A DNA stretch of 58,617 bases from assembly GCA_964535315.1 (NCBI GenBank), contig CAZHTS010000025.1:1-58617 (forward strand), written 5' to 3'. A model generated the notes under the pieces. It saw only the letters and a program-made list of their open reading frames with translations, ran no database searches and was not told where the DNA came from. Each line of letters starts with the position of its first letter. Positions within the stretch are counted from its first letter, which is position 1. Origin of the DNA: CAZHTS01 sp964535315 (lineage in GTDB: Bacteria; Chloroflexota; Anaerolineae; Anaerolineales; Anaerolineaceae). The translations under genes and the position numbers were made by a program. Positions 34,747 through 43,823 of the stretch are shown here, piece after piece.

Positions 34747-34757
34747 TCAGGTATGAT
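34729..34757 (+). promoter_or_regulatory. Promoter of the atpAGDC operon
   Basis: TGGACA (34729-34734) and TATGAT (34752-34757) are separated by exactly 17 bases. Transcription would start near 34764, leaving a leader of about 108 bases before atpA. Confidence 0.6.
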
Positions 34758-34871
34758 TTAACGCGTATGGGAACCCTGCAGGGGGCGGTTTAACCCTGGC
34801 AGAAGGTCTTCTTTATACGGTTGTTTGTTTGCTAAAGAACTTTATCTATTCCTGTAGAGGCTGGAGGTTCG

Positions 34872-36536
34872 ATGTCCGACCTGATCAAAAAGATTGCAGG
34901 CGATCTGCAAAGTAAGATAGCGGCATATACGCCAACGTATGAGGTTCGTGATGTCGGTACGGTAGTTGAAGCAGGCGATGGTATTGCCCGGGTGGAAGGT
35001 CTGGCAAGTGTCCATTCGCAAGAGCTGGTCGAATTCGAGAATGGTGTTTTGGGGATTGCGTTCAACCTCGAACGGCAGCATGTGGGTGTGATCATCCTGG
35101 GTGAATATTCTTCCATCGCCGAAGGTACCACGGTGCATTCCACCGGGCGAATTGCCTCGGTGCCGGTTGGGGATGGTCTGGTGGGACGGGTGGTGAACGC
35201 CCTGGGGCAGCCGATCGATGGGAAGGGGCCGGTTTCGTTTAGCGAGTATCGCCCGATCGAGCGGATTGCGCCCGGCGTGGTTGCCCGGCAGGACGTGGAC
35301 ACCCCGGTGCAGACGGGGATCAAAGCCATCGACGCCATGATTCCCATTGGGCGTGGGCAGCGTGAATTGATCATTGGCGACCGCCAGACGGGGAAGACTG
35401 CGCTGGCGATTGATACAATCATCAATCAGAAGGGCAAAGATTTACTGTGTATCTATGTCGCCATCGGCCAGAAGAAATCGGCGCTGGCGCGCACGGTGGC
35501 GTTGTTGGAGCAGCACGGCGCTATGGCACATACGGTGATGGTGGTGGCGGCGGCCGATGAGGCGGCAGCCATGCAGTATATTGCACCGTATGCGGGCTGT
35601 GCGATCGGCGAATATTTCATGGAGACCGGGCGGGATGCGCTGGTAGTGTACGACGATCTTTCCAAGCACGCCTGGGCCTATCGTCAGGTTTCGCTGCTGC
35701 TGCGGCGCCCGCCGGGACGTGAAGCTTACCCCGGCGATGTGTTCTATCTGCACAGCCGCTTGTTGGAACGGGCGGCGCGCCTGGCGAATAAATATGTGAT
35801 CGTCCCCAAGAGTTTTGGCGCGGCGGCAGCCGCCGTTTCGGATGGGGTTGAACAGCAGGTGTATGGCGGCCCGATTTCGCTGCACGATGCCGAGACGGCG
35901 CGTAAGGCAATGGACAACGCCGATGATTACAAAGTGGTCAAGGTGGCCGGCAGCGGCGGGTCTTTGACGGCCCTGCCGATTATTGAGACGTTGTTGGGCG
36001 ATGTTTCTGCTTACATCCCGACCAATGTGATTTCGATTACGGACGGGCAGATCTATCTGGAGTCGAACCTGTTCAATGCCGGTATTCGCCCAGGGGTGAA
36101 CGTGGGTATCTCGGTTTCGCGCGTGGGTGGCTCGGCGCAGACCAAGGCCATGCGCCAGGTAGCAGCTCGAATGCGCCTGGATATGGCCGCTTTCCGCGAT
36201 CTGGCGGCTTTTGCGCAGTTCGGCTCGGACCTGGATAAATCTACTCAGGCGCAGTTGGAGCGCGGCCAGCGGTTGCAGGAAATTTTGAAGCAGCCACAAT
36301 ACGTACCGATGTCGTTGGAACAGGAGGTTATGATTCTGTTTGCCGGCACGAACGGTTACGCCGACCAGGTGCCGGTCGAGCGGATGCGCGTCTGGGAGCA
36401 GGCGCTGCTGCGGTATCTGGAGACGACGCACCCTGAAATCGGCGCGGATATCGCTGAACGAAAGATGATCAGCGAGGAGAATATTGCCCGTTTGCGCGAT
36501 GCGATTGCGGCGTTCAATACCGGTTGGGTCGCTTAG
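34872..36536 (+). CDS. atpA: F1Fo ATP synthase alpha subunit
   Basis: The 554-residue non-catalytic nucleotide-binding subunit of F1 has Walker A GDRQTGKT (169-176), the regulatory IGQKKSALA segment and ALVVYDDLSKHAWAYRQ. It is longer than the usual 500-510 residues, mostly through the C-terminal end (MRVWEQALLRYLETTHPEIG onward). GGAGG precedes the start. It heads the operon; the usual upstream genes for subunits a, c, b and delta are absent, and ruvA lies there instead. Confidence 0.97.
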   Translation: MSDLIKKIAGDLQSKIAAYTPTYEVRDVGTVVEAGDGIARVEGLASVHSQELVEFENGVLGIAFNLERQHVGVIILGEYSSIAEGTTVHSTGRIASVPVGDGLVGRVVNALGQPIDGKGPVSFSEYRPIERIAPGVVARQDVDTPVQTGIKAIDAMIPIGRGQRELIIGDRQTGKTALAIDTIINQKGKDLLCIYVAIGQKKSALARTVALLEQHGAMAHTVMVVAAADEAAAMQYIAPYAGCAIGEYFMETGRDALVVYDDLSKHAWAYRQVSLLLRRPPGREAYPGDVFYLHSRLLERAARLANKYVIVPKSFGAAAAAVSDGVEQQVYGGPISLHDAETARKAMDNADDYKVVKVAGSGGSLTALPIIETLLGDVSAYIPTNVISITDGQIYLESNLFNAGIRPGVNVGISVSRVGGSAQTKAMRQVAARMRLDMAAFRDLAAFAQFGSDLDKSTQAQLERGQRLQEILKQPQYVPMSLEQEVMILFAGTNGYADQVPVERMRVWEQALLRYLETTHPEIGADIAERKMISEENIARLRDAIAAFNTGWVA

Positions 36537-36569
36537 ATCACAGGCTGAGACACAGAGGCACAAAAAGCT

Positions 36570-37511
36570 ATGCCATCCGCAAGAGAAATGCGGCTCCGTA
36601 TCCGGGGCGTCAAGAACATTGCGCAGGTAACGCGAGCGCTCGAAACGGTGAGCGCCAGTAAAGTACGGCGTGCCACGCAGGCGGTGTCGGCGACACGCCC
36701 GTACGCCGAAAAAGCGTGGAAGGTATTGGTGCACCTGGCGCGCCAGCCGGGGCATTCCACTCTGCACCCCTTGTTGACTGAGCGTGCGGAAGTGCGCCGG
36801 GTGCTGGTTGTGATGGTCAGCAGCGATCGTGGTCTGGCTGGCGCATATGATGTCAATATCTTGCGCCATACGCTGGAGACCTTTAACGCTTACGATCGAC
36901 CAGTCTCATACGTGGCTGTGGGGCAAAAGGGGCGCGATATGCTGCTGCGCCGGCGCAAGAAGGTCATTGCTGATTTCAGCGGTTTACCGGCTTCGCCGAC
37001 TTTTATGGATGTTTCGGCGATTGGGCGGCTGCTGGTCGAGGACTTTTTGCAGGGCCAGTTCGATCAGGTCTTTCTGGCTTACACCGATTTTGTGAGCATG
37101 ACACGCCAGGAGACGATCGTGCGTAAATTGCTGCCGTTGGATGTGGAATATGGGGATCGAGTGCGTTCTTATAACGTGACCCATCACACCAACGCAGTCT
37201 TTACCTACGAACCGGATGAAGGCAAACTGTTGAACGAGATTGTGCCGCGTTTTACGGCCCTACAGGTTTACCAGGCTATTTTGTCGTCGCAGGCCAGCGA
37301 GCACGCCGCCCGCATGGTGGCGATGCGGAATGCGACCGATAACGCCAATGAATTGCTGGCAGCGTTGCAACTGGAGTACAACAAGGCTCGCCAGCAAAGT
37401 ATCACCAGCGATATCCTGGATATCGCCGGCGGGGCAGAAGCGTTGGCCAAGCTGGTGCAACAACGTGAAGATGTCTCCTTCGGGGCTGACCATAACCCGG
37501 CCTCGGCTTGA
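36570..37511 (+). CDS. atpG: F1Fo ATP synthase gamma subunit
   Basis: The 313-residue central-stalk subunit has the N-terminal helix REMRLRIRGVKNIAQVTRALETVSASKVR and the C-terminal AMRNATDNANELLAALQLEYNKARQQSIT, both family signatures. VSSDRGLAGAYDVNI is typical as well. It is slightly longer than average. Only a GAGG 12 bases upstream is seen as ribosome site. The C-terminal frame runs up to 20 bases before atpD. Confidence 0.96.
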   Translation: MPSAREMRLRIRGVKNIAQVTRALETVSASKVRRATQAVSATRPYAEKAWKVLVHLARQPGHSTLHPLLTERAEVRRVLVVMVSSDRGLAGAYDVNILRHTLETFNAYDRPVSYVAVGQKGRDMLLRRRKKVIADFSGLPASPTFMDVSAIGRLLVEDFLQGQFDQVFLAYTDFVSMTRQETIVRKLLPLDVEYGDRVRSYNVTHHTNAVFTYEPDEGKLLNEIVPRFTALQVYQAILSSQASEHAARMVAMRNATDNANELLAALQLEYNKARQQSITSDILDIAGGAEALAKLVQQREDVSFGADHNPASA

Positions 37512-37531
37512 ACTTATCTTGGAGGAATCGA

Positions 37532-38938
37532 ATGGAACAGGCGACTGGACGAGTAATGCAAATCCAGGGAAGTGTGGTCGATGTAATGTTTCCGGAGAGC
37601 GATCTGCCGGAGATTTATGAGGCGGTAGAAGTGCAGGTGCCCAACGCCCCGGTGTTGGTGTTGGAAGTGGAAAAACATCTGGGGGATCATACGGTGCGCT
37701 GTGTGTCGATGGATACGACGGATGGCTTACAGCGTGACTTACCGGTGCAGCGGACACACAACCCGATCATGGTGCCGGTGGGCCCAAATACCCTGGGACG
37801 TATTTTTAATGTCCTGGGTAGGACGGTGGATAACCTGGGTGAGGTTGAAGCCGAATTGCATTATCCAATCCACCGTACTGCGCCTGGATTTGACGAACAA
37901 TCGACGCGCGTCGAGGTGTTTGAGACGGGGATCAAGGTCATCGACCTGATTGCCCCCTTTACCAAGGGTGGTAAGACCGGTATCTTTGGCGGTGCCGGGG
38001 TCGGGAAGACCGTGATCATCATGGAACTGATCCGTTCGATTGCCAAGGTACACAAAGGTAAGTCGGTGTTTGCCGGGGTAGGGGAGCGGACGCGTGAGGG
38101 AACACAGCTTTATCGTGAAATGCTCGAGTCGGGCGTGATGCGCGACACGGTGATGGTTTACGGGCAGATGAATGAGCCTTCGGGTGTGCGTTTGCGGGTG
38201 GCGTTGACGGCGCTGGCGATGGCGGAATATTTCCGCGATCAGGGCAGCGACGTTTTGCTGTTCATCGATAACATCTTCCGTTTTACCATGTCGGGTTCGG
38301 AAGTGTCGGCTTTGTTGGGGCGTATGCCCTCGGCGGTAGGATACCAGCCCACGCTGGCGACGGAGATGGGTGAGTTACAGGAGCGGATCACGTCGACGCG
38401 CACCGGTTCGATCACTTCGATGCAGGCGGTGTACGTGCCGGCGGACGATTATTCTGACCCGGCGCCGGTGGCAACTTTTACCCACCTGGACGCGACCATT
38501 GCCCTTGAACGGGCGATTGCTGAAAAATCCATTTACCCGGCGGTCGATCCGCTGGCTTCCACCTCGCGCATCCTCGACCCGAACATCGTTGGCGAAGAGC
38601 ATTACAATACGGCGCGTGAGGTACAACGCGTCTTGCAGCGTTACAAGGATTTGCAGGATGTGATCGCCATTTTGGGGATCGATGAATTAAGCGAGGATGA
38701 CAAGGTCGTGGTGGCGCGGGCGCGCAAGATTGAGCGTTTCTTCTCGCAGCCAATGTTTGTTGCGGAGCAGTTTACCGGGCGGGCGGGGGCCTATGTGCCG
38801 CTGCGCGAAACGGTGCGCGGTTTCCGCGAGATTCTGGAAGGCAAGCATGACGATTTGCCCGAGCAGGCCTTCTATATGGTCGGCACGATCGAGGACGCGG
38901 TCGCTCGCGGCAAGCAACTCATGCAGAGTGGTGGATGA
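37532..38938 (+). CDS. atpD: F1Fo ATP synthase beta subunit
   Basis: The 468-residue catalytic subunit has Walker A GGAGVGKT (153-160), GERTREGTQLYREM with the catalytic glutamate, and LLFIDNIFRFTMSGSEVSALLGRMPSAVGYQPTLA-type sequence. I use ATG 37532 because GGAGG precedes it; the longer frame from 37508 overlaps the end of atpG. It is followed by atpC nine bases later. Confidence 0.98.
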   Translation: MEQATGRVMQIQGSVVDVMFPESDLPEIYEAVEVQVPNAPVLVLEVEKHLGDHTVRCVSMDTTDGLQRDLPVQRTHNPIMVPVGPNTLGRIFNVLGRTVDNLGEVEAELHYPIHRTAPGFDEQSTRVEVFETGIKVIDLIAPFTKGGKTGIFGGAGVGKTVIIMELIRSIAKVHKGKSVFAGVGERTREGTQLYREMLESGVMRDTVMVYGQMNEPSGVRLRVALTALAMAEYFRDQGSDVLLFIDNIFRFTMSGSEVSALLGRMPSAVGYQPTLATEMGELQERITSTRTGSITSMQAVYVPADDYSDPAPVATFTHLDATIALERAIAEKSIYPAVDPLASTSRILDPNIVGEEHYNTAREVQRVLQRYKDLQDVIAILGIDELSEDDKVVVARARKIERFFSQPMFVAEQFTGRAGAYVPLRETVRGFREILEGKHDDLPEQAFYMVGTIEDAVARGKQLMQSGG

Positions 38939-38947
38939 GGTGTAAGG

Positions 38948-39382
38948 ATGCCCATTCGGTGCGAAATTGTTTCGCAGACTCGGATCGTCTATCAGGGCGA
39001 GGTGGATATTGTTGTCTTGCCTGGGGTGGAAGGTACGATGGGCATTTTGCCCAATCACTCGCCGGTGCTGACGGTTTTGCAATACGGCGTCATTACCGTG
39101 CGCAGCAAAAACGAGGAACAGTTTTTTACCGTGGCGGGCGGAGTGGCGGAGGTGCAGCCCGACCAGGTGACGGTGCTGGCAGACGCGGCAGAGAATGTAA
39201 TGGAGATCGATCTACAACGCGCCGAAACGGCGCGCAAACGCGCTGAGGAATCGCTCTCCAGGGAATTTTCTCAGGATTCAGACAAGTATCTGGCTGCCCA
39301 GGCGGCGTTGCGGCGTTCGACGCTGCGCATTGAGGCGGCCCATCGCTTCCGCCAGGGGAAGCGATACACCCCTGATCACTAA
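38948..39382 (+). CDS. atpC: F1Fo ATP synthase epsilon subunit
   Basis: The 144-residue subunit has the beta-sandwich domain (VLPGVEGTMGILPNHSPVLT and TVAGGVAEVQPDQVTVLAD) and a two-helix C-terminal domain (about 88-135). It links the central stalk to the c-ring and can inhibit ATP hydrolysis. It closes the F1 gene set. Confidence 0.95.
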   Translation: MPIRCEIVSQTRIVYQGEVDIVVLPGVEGTMGILPNHSPVLTVLQYGVITVRSKNEEQFFTVAGGVAEVQPDQVTVLADAAENVMEIDLQRAETARKRAEESLSREFSQDSDKYLAAQAALRRSTLRIEAAHRFRQGKRYTPDH

Positions 39383-39415
39383 TCTTTCTTCATCGGAATA
39401 GGAACTAAACGGATT

Positions 39416-40426
39416 ATGCCTGTCTTTTCGCGTGAACTGGGGGTCGATCTGGGTACCCAAAATATAGTGATTGCCGAGGGGAACCGGATCCTTGTCAATG
39501 AACCTGCTGTCGTTGCTCTTGTCGTTGCTGAACAAAAAATGGTTGAATGCGGACAGGCTGCAAAAGACATGTCTGGGCGCGTGCCCGATACCATTGAGGT
39601 GGTGCGCCCCATTCAAAATGGAGTTATCGCCGAATTCGAGATTACCAAGTTGATGTTGCAGAGTCAACTGGAGCGGATCGTGGGGAAGATGCGCTGGCTG
39701 TTTCGTCCGACAATCATGCTGACTGTGCCGTACGGTGTGACCAGTGTGGAGAGCCGGGCGGTGCACGAGGCCGGGCTGGAGGCGGGCTGCCGGGAGGTTT
39801 TCCTGGTACAGCAGCCGCTGGCGGCGGCGATTGGTGTGGATTTGCCGATTGGGACCCCGTCGGGGAATATGATTTTATGCCTGGGTGGGGGCACGGTGCA
39901 GGCCGGCGTGCTGGCGATGAACGGCATTGTGACAGCCGAGACGGCGCGCACCGGCGGGCAAAAACTGGACGAAGCCATCGTGGGCTATGTACGCAAGAAG
40001 TATGGGGTGATCATCGGCATGCCAACTGCGGAGCAGTTGAAGATTCGCATTGGGGCAGCGCTGCCGCAGGATCAACAACAGAGTATGGAAGTGCAGGGCC
40101 AGGATCAGGTGAGCGGGTTGCCGCGCCCGGTGAATTTGACGACGGATGACATTGTGGATGCGTTGCAAGAGCCGCTGAACGATCTGGCCAATACCGCCCG
40201 CAGGGTGCTGGAAAAGACGCCGCCGGAATTGATTTCGGATATCATCGACCGCGGCGTGGCGCTGTGTGGTGGAGGGGCGTTATTGCGCAGCATCGATAAG
40301 TATCTGACCAAGTCTTTGGGGATACCGGCTTATCTTGTGGATGAGCCGTTGACCTGTGCGGCGGTGGGGGCGGCGCGCGCCATCCGTATGCGCGAGGCGT
40401 TGCGTCGTAGCCTGCCGCCAGTATAA
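39416..40426 (+). CDS. mreB: MreB-type bacterial actin
   Basis: The 336-residue cytoskeletal ATPase organises cell-wall synthesis in rods. Actin-fold motifs are LGVDLGTQNIVI (phosphate 1), VRPIQNGVIAEFE, LCLGGGTVQAGVLA (phosphate 2) and ALCGGGALLRSIDKYL (adenosine). The N-terminal FSREL replaces the usual amphipathic helix plus DLGTAN. It is 33 bases after atpC and may be transcribed with it. No mreC or mreD follows. Confidence 0.92.
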   Translation: MPVFSRELGVDLGTQNIVIAEGNRILVNEPAVVALVVAEQKMVECGQAAKDMSGRVPDTIEVVRPIQNGVIAEFEITKLMLQSQLERIVGKMRWLFRPTIMLTVPYGVTSVESRAVHEAGLEAGCREVFLVQQPLAAAIGVDLPIGTPSGNMILCLGGGTVQAGVLAMNGIVTAETARTGGQKLDEAIVGYVRKKYGVIIGMPTAEQLKIRIGAALPQDQQQSMEVQGQDQVSGLPRPVNLTTDDIVDALQEPLNDLANTARRVLEKTPPELISDIIDRGVALCGGGALLRSIDKYLTKSLGIPAYLVDEPLTCAAVGAARAIRMREALRRSLPPV

Positions 40427-40454
40427 ACGATTACTTTGTGGGCACGTCGCCCGA

Positions 40455-40497
40455 AACAAAGAGAAGGGAGTCTGGAAGAGACTCCCTTCTCTTTGTT
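40455..40497. terminator. Bidirectional terminator between mreB and rex
   Basis: A perfect 19-base-pair inverted repeat (40455-40473 and 40479-40497) has a 5-base loop. The arms end in CTTTGTT on the plus strand and in the equivalent on the minus strand. It serves both convergent units. Confidence 0.88.
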
Positions 40498-40504
40498 CGT
40501 GGGG

Positions 40505-41125
40505 TTATTTTAGATAAAAAGTCATGTGCTGCAGGCGGTTGATGGGGTCGATGTATTGCACCTGGACGCCGGGCGGGACGGTGAGCGGCACGGGGGCGTA
40601 GTTTAGAATGGCCGTCACGCCGGCCTGAATGGCATCATCGGCCACTTTTTGCGCCACGGCGGCAGGTACGGTCAACATGGCGATCTGGATGCCGGCCTGG
40701 CGAACCGTAGACTGCATCTCGGCGTAATCGCGAACGAGGAAGTCGCCGATGCGTTTGCCAATCTTCTGCGGGTCGTTGTCGAATACCATGACGATGGCAA
40801 AGCCGCGATTATTGAAGCCCTGATAGCGTGCGATGGCGTGCCCCAGGTCGCCGGCGCCGATGAGGACGATGTCCCAGACGCGGTCGACCTTGAGGATGGC
40901 GCGTAGTTGTTCGACCAGATAGGCAATGTGGTATCCGGTGCCTTGTTTACCGAATTCGCCAAAGTGGGAAAGATCCTTGCGGATCTGGGCATCCGAAGCG
41001 CCTAACTTTTCGCCCAATTCGCGCGAAGAGGTGAGTTTAATGCCTGCCTGTTGCATCCGCTCAAGGGTCAAGAGGTAACGCGGCAGACGACTGACGACGA
41101 TGTCGGGGATAGGGCCAGCGGCCAT
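40505..41125 (-). CDS. rex: Redox-sensing repressor Rex
   Basis: The 206-residue repressor has an N-terminal winged helix (VVSRLPRYLLTLERMQQ and ASDAQIRKDLSHFGEFGKQGTGY) and a Rossmann domain with LIGAGDLGHAIARY. It senses the NADH/NAD+ ratio and represses respiration or fermentation genes. AGGAG lies nine bases before the ATG. A matching operator is present upstream at 41157-41174, which suggests autoregulation. Candidate targets in the window, such as the atp or complex-I-like operons, show no obvious Rex site. Confidence 0.96.
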   Translation of the reverse strand: MAAGPIPDIVVSRLPRYLLTLERMQQAGIKLTSSRELGEKLGASDAQIRKDLSHFGEFGKQGTGYHIAYLVEQLRAILKVDRVWDIVLIGAGDLGHAIARYQGFNNRGFAIVMVFDNDPQKIGKRIGDFLVRDYAEMQSTVRQAGIQIAMLTVPAAVAQKVADDAIQAGVTAILNYAPVPLTVPPGVQVQYIDPINRLQHMTFYLK

Positions 41126-41156
41126 CTAAGCAATCTCCTGATAGAGTCTGTTGATT

Positions 41157-41174
41157 TCGTTAAATGTATCACAA
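41157..41174. promoter_or_regulatory. Candidate Rex operator
   Basis: On the minus strand TTGTGATACATTTAACGA matches the Rex consensus TTGTTAANNNNTTAACAA (or the TTGTGA variant) at most fixed positions. It lies 32-49 bases before the rex start codon. Confidence 0.55.
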
Positions 41175-41225
41175 AAGAAGGCGGCGGGCAAACGCCTGGT
41201 CAGGATTGTGGGGCGGACATAGAAA

Positions 41226-41255
41226 TGCCCTGCGCGGCGTATTGCCGGCAGGGCA
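41226..41255 (-). terminator. Possible weak terminator after the zinc peptidase gene
   Basis: TGCCCTGC and GCAGGGCA pair over eight bases with an inner CGGC/GCCG stem. The run after it on the minus strand is only ATTTCT. Confidence 0.45.
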
Positions 41256-41274
41256 GGGTTGGTTGAGGGTATGA

Positions 41275-41973
41275 TCAGTCGTCGCGGCGGCCCATGAGCA
41301 GGAAGGCGTAGTAGAGCAGGGTGGAGATGGCCTGGATGGCGGCGGCTACGTAGGTCAGGGCGGCGGCGTCGAGGACGCGATTGATGCCTGTGCTCTCCTG
41401 CGAGTAGATGACGCCAGAGGTGGTCAACCAGGCTTTGGCGCGGCGGGTAGCATCGAACTCGACCGGCAAGGTGACCACAGCAAACAGGGCGGTGAGGCCG
41501 AAGAGGATCAACCCGCCCCAGGCCAGGGTGGTGCCAAAACTGCCGGCCAGGAACAACCCAACCATGAAGATGATGGGGCCCAGCCAGGAGCCGATCTGAA
41601 CCGAGGGCACCATTGCCGAGCGGAATTGGAGAGGGATATAGTTGTTGGCGTCCTGAAGGGCGTGCCCGGCTTCGTGGGCGGCTACGCCGGCGGCGGCCAG
41701 GCTGTTACTGCGATACACATCGGGGCTGAGACGCAGGACTTTGGCGGATGGGTCGTAGTGGTCGCTGAGAAATCCGCCGACTTCCTCAACGCGGACGTGG
41801 TTCAGGCCGTTGCTATCCAACATACGGCGGGCGATTTGCGCCCCACTCAGGCCGATGAAACTGCGTACCCGTGAATATTCTTTGAAGGCGGATTGTACTT
41901 TGTACTGCGCCCACAGACCCAGCAAAAGCGCCGGGAGCGAGAACAGTAGGTAAATGCCATAACCTGCAAACAT
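41275..41973 (-). CDS. YugP-type membrane zinc metallopeptidase
   Basis: The 232-residue membrane protein has an N-terminal helix (GYGIYLLFSLPALLLGLWAQ), the zinc motif HEAGH (100-104) preceded by AAAGVAA-like sequence, and three further helices (about 125-145, 150-172 and 205-225). GLSGAQIARRML and LRLSPDVYRSNSLAA are typical of the YugP family. Its substrates are unknown; it may act in membrane protein quality control. It is monocistronic. Confidence 0.93.
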   Translation of the reverse strand: MFAGYGIYLLFSLPALLLGLWAQYKVQSAFKEYSRVRSFIGLSGAQIARRMLDSNGLNHVRVEEVGGFLSDHYDPSAKVLRLSPDVYRSNSLAAAGVAAHEAGHALQDANNYIPLQFRSAMVPSVQIGSWLGPIIFMVGLFLAGSFGTTLAWGGLILFGLTALFAVVTLPVEFDATRRAKAWLTTSGVIYSQESTGINRVLDAAALTYVAAAIQAISTLLYYAFLLMGRRDD

Positions 41974-42257
41974 GTCAGTCTCCTTCTTTCCTTTCTGGAT
42001 ACTTATACCAGTATTGTTTACGATCTTATTGTACCCGAAGCATTTCTTTTGGGCGAGTCGGGTTTATTTCTACTCACCGTATACGATATCAAATGGACAT
42101 TAGCGCGGTCTAAAAGGAATGTTATAGATTTATTAGAATGCAGGGACGGTTCTCTGGGGCGTACGATGCCATCTGCCAGGGTAACACACCTGGGGGAAGG
42201 CGAATTGGGGTCTTAAAAAACAAAGACAATCTTGCATTCTCATGTATACTTTTGCCT
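41974..42257. other. Intergenic region upstream of the membrane-protein cluster
   Basis: This gap of 284 bases lies between divergent genes. A TACAAT for the peptidase is on the minus strand at 42028-42033, without a clear -35. A TATACT at 42245-42250 ends seven bases before the ATG at 42258. I see no hairpin, RNA or gene here. Confidence 0.5.
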
Positions 42258-43823
42258 ATGGAGAAGGCAACGCGGCAGCGCACAACGATGGCTCTGGCGG
42301 CGCTGGTCATCCTGGCGGTGGCGCTTCCGTATGGGGTGGCCTGGCTGGCAGCCGGCAGCGAGTATGTTTTTGGCGGTTTTTTGCTCAATCCGCTGGACGG
42401 CAATACGTATCTGGCCAAGATGGTGCAAGGGCAGCAGGGGGCGTGGCGCTTTACCCTGCCTTATACGGCTGAAACGGGCCAGGGTCATTTCCTGTTTTTG
42501 TTCTATCTTTTCCTGGGGCATGTCGCCGGGTGGTTGGGGGCGCCGCCGGTGTTTGTTTTTCATGGAGCACGTTTGCTGGCGGTTGTAGCGCTTTATCTGG
42601 CGCTGGGTGATTTTTACCGGCGTCTTTTCGGCAGCGACCGGCGCGGCTGGCGTATGGCGATGTGGCTGGCAGGAGTTGGCTCGGGGTTGGGCTGGGCGGC
42701 AGCCGGCAGCGGTGCGCTCACTGCCGATTTCTGGGTGGCCGAGGCCTACCCTTTTCTTGCAGCGTACGCCAACCCGCATTTTCCGCTTGGCCTGGCGTTG
42801 ATGTTGTATCTGCTGGCGGATAGTGAGCCGCCGGCAGTCCCGGGCTGGCGGCATGGGCTGTTGCGGGCAGCGGCCGGCTGCCTGCTGGCAACGATACTGC
42901 CGTTTGGCGTGGTGTTGCTGGGGGTGATATTCCTGGGGCGGCTGGCGCTGGCATGGCGGCAAACCTGGCGTGATTTGTTGGCCTGTTGGATCTGGCCGCT
43001 GGCGCCTGGCGGGCTGGTGCTGATATATCAGTATGCGGTGACGTTGACCGATCCTGTGCTGGCGGGCTGGAATGCACAGAATTTGACGCCTGCACCACCG
43101 GTCTGGGATTTCCTTCTGTCGTTTTCACCGGCGCTGCTGCTGGCGCTGGCTGGCGGGTGGGCGCTGTGGCGGCAGCCTGGGGCGCCTTTGCGTACCGTTT
43201 TGCCGGTCTGGCTGCTGGCCGGTGTGGTGTTGGTGTATCTGCCGTTTAATTTACAGCGACGGTTTCTCTTGGGATTGTATATCCCGGTTGCCGGTCTGGC
43301 GGTGTGGGGGATACGCCGCCTGCGGTTATGGCGCGGCCTGTATGCACTCGTGTTGCTGCTTTCATTGCCGACCAATTTGCTGGTGTTGGCGGCCGGGGTG
43401 TTTGGGGCCGGGAGCCACGACCCGGCCGTGTACCTGACGCGCGGAGAGTATGCGGCTTTGCAGTGGATCGAAGCCAATACGCCGGCAGGGGCGCTTGTTT
43501 TGTGCGGCGATGAAAGCGGGCTGCTTGTGCCAGCCTATACCGGCCGGCGGGTTTTGTACGGGCACCTCTTTGAGACCGTGGCGGCTGAGGGTGAGAAGGC
43601 GACCGTGCAGCGCTTTTATCGCGGCGAGATGACGGCGCAGCAAGGGCGCCAGTTGCTGGCCGGGCGTGGGGTGAATTATCTATGGTATGGGCCGCGTGAA
43701 CGGCGCCTTTCGTCGTTGAGGCCAGAAAACCTGCTGGGAATTGGAGTAGAAGGGGCCGGATGGTTACAACGGGTTTACGAGCAAGATGGAGTGACCCTGT
43801 ATGTCGTCGGTGAACTGCCATGA
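42258..43823 (+). CDS. GT-C-like polytopic membrane protein, type A copy 1
   Basis: The 521-residue protein has about 11 hydrophobic segments and a soluble C-terminal domain (about 420-521). The first extracytoplasmic loop has NPLDGNTYLAKMVQG, like the acidic first loop of GT-C sugar transferases, and FNLQRRFLLGLYIPVAGL is a later landmark. I use ATG 42258 although no Shine-Dalgarno is seen; a TATACT seven bases upstream suggests a leaderless transcript. It is paralogous to the protein at 45886. Transfer of a lipid-linked sugar is an inference from the fold pattern; no activity is proven. Confidence 0.75.
   Translation: MEKATRQRTTMALAALVILAVALPYGVAWLAAGSEYVFGGFLLNPLDGNTYLAKMVQGQQGAWRFTLPYTAETGQGHFLFLFYLFLGHVAGWLGAPPVFVFHGARLLAVVALYLALGDFYRRLFGSDRRGWRMAMWLAGVGSGLGWAAAGSGALTADFWVAEAYPFLAAYANPHFPLGLALMLYLLADSEPPAVPGWRHGLLRAAAGCLLATILPFGVVLLGVIFLGRLALAWRQTWRDLLACWIWPLAPGGLVLIYQYAVTLTDPVLAGWNAQNLTPAPPVWDFLLSFSPALLLALAGGWALWRQPGAPLRTVLPVWLLAGVVLVYLPFNLQRRFLLGLYIPVAGLAVWGIRRLRLWRGLYALVLLLSLPTNLLVLAAGVFGAGSHDPAVYLTRGEYAALQWIEANTPAGALVLCGDESGLLVPAYTGRRVLYGHLFETVAAEGEKATVQRFYRGEMTAQQGRQLLAGRGVNYLWYGPRERRLSSLRPENLLGIGVEGAGWLQRVYEQDGVTLYVVGELP

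Noticed and set aside
35442..36869. Minus-strand open frame of 475 codons opposite atpA and atpG
   Set aside because: It lies against highly conserved ATP synthase genes and its translation is Arg/His-rich without motifs.
34872..39382. Alternative N-type (Na+) ATPase operon
   Set aside because: That type has a different order beginning with the beta subunit and includes AtpQ and AtpR, which are absent here.
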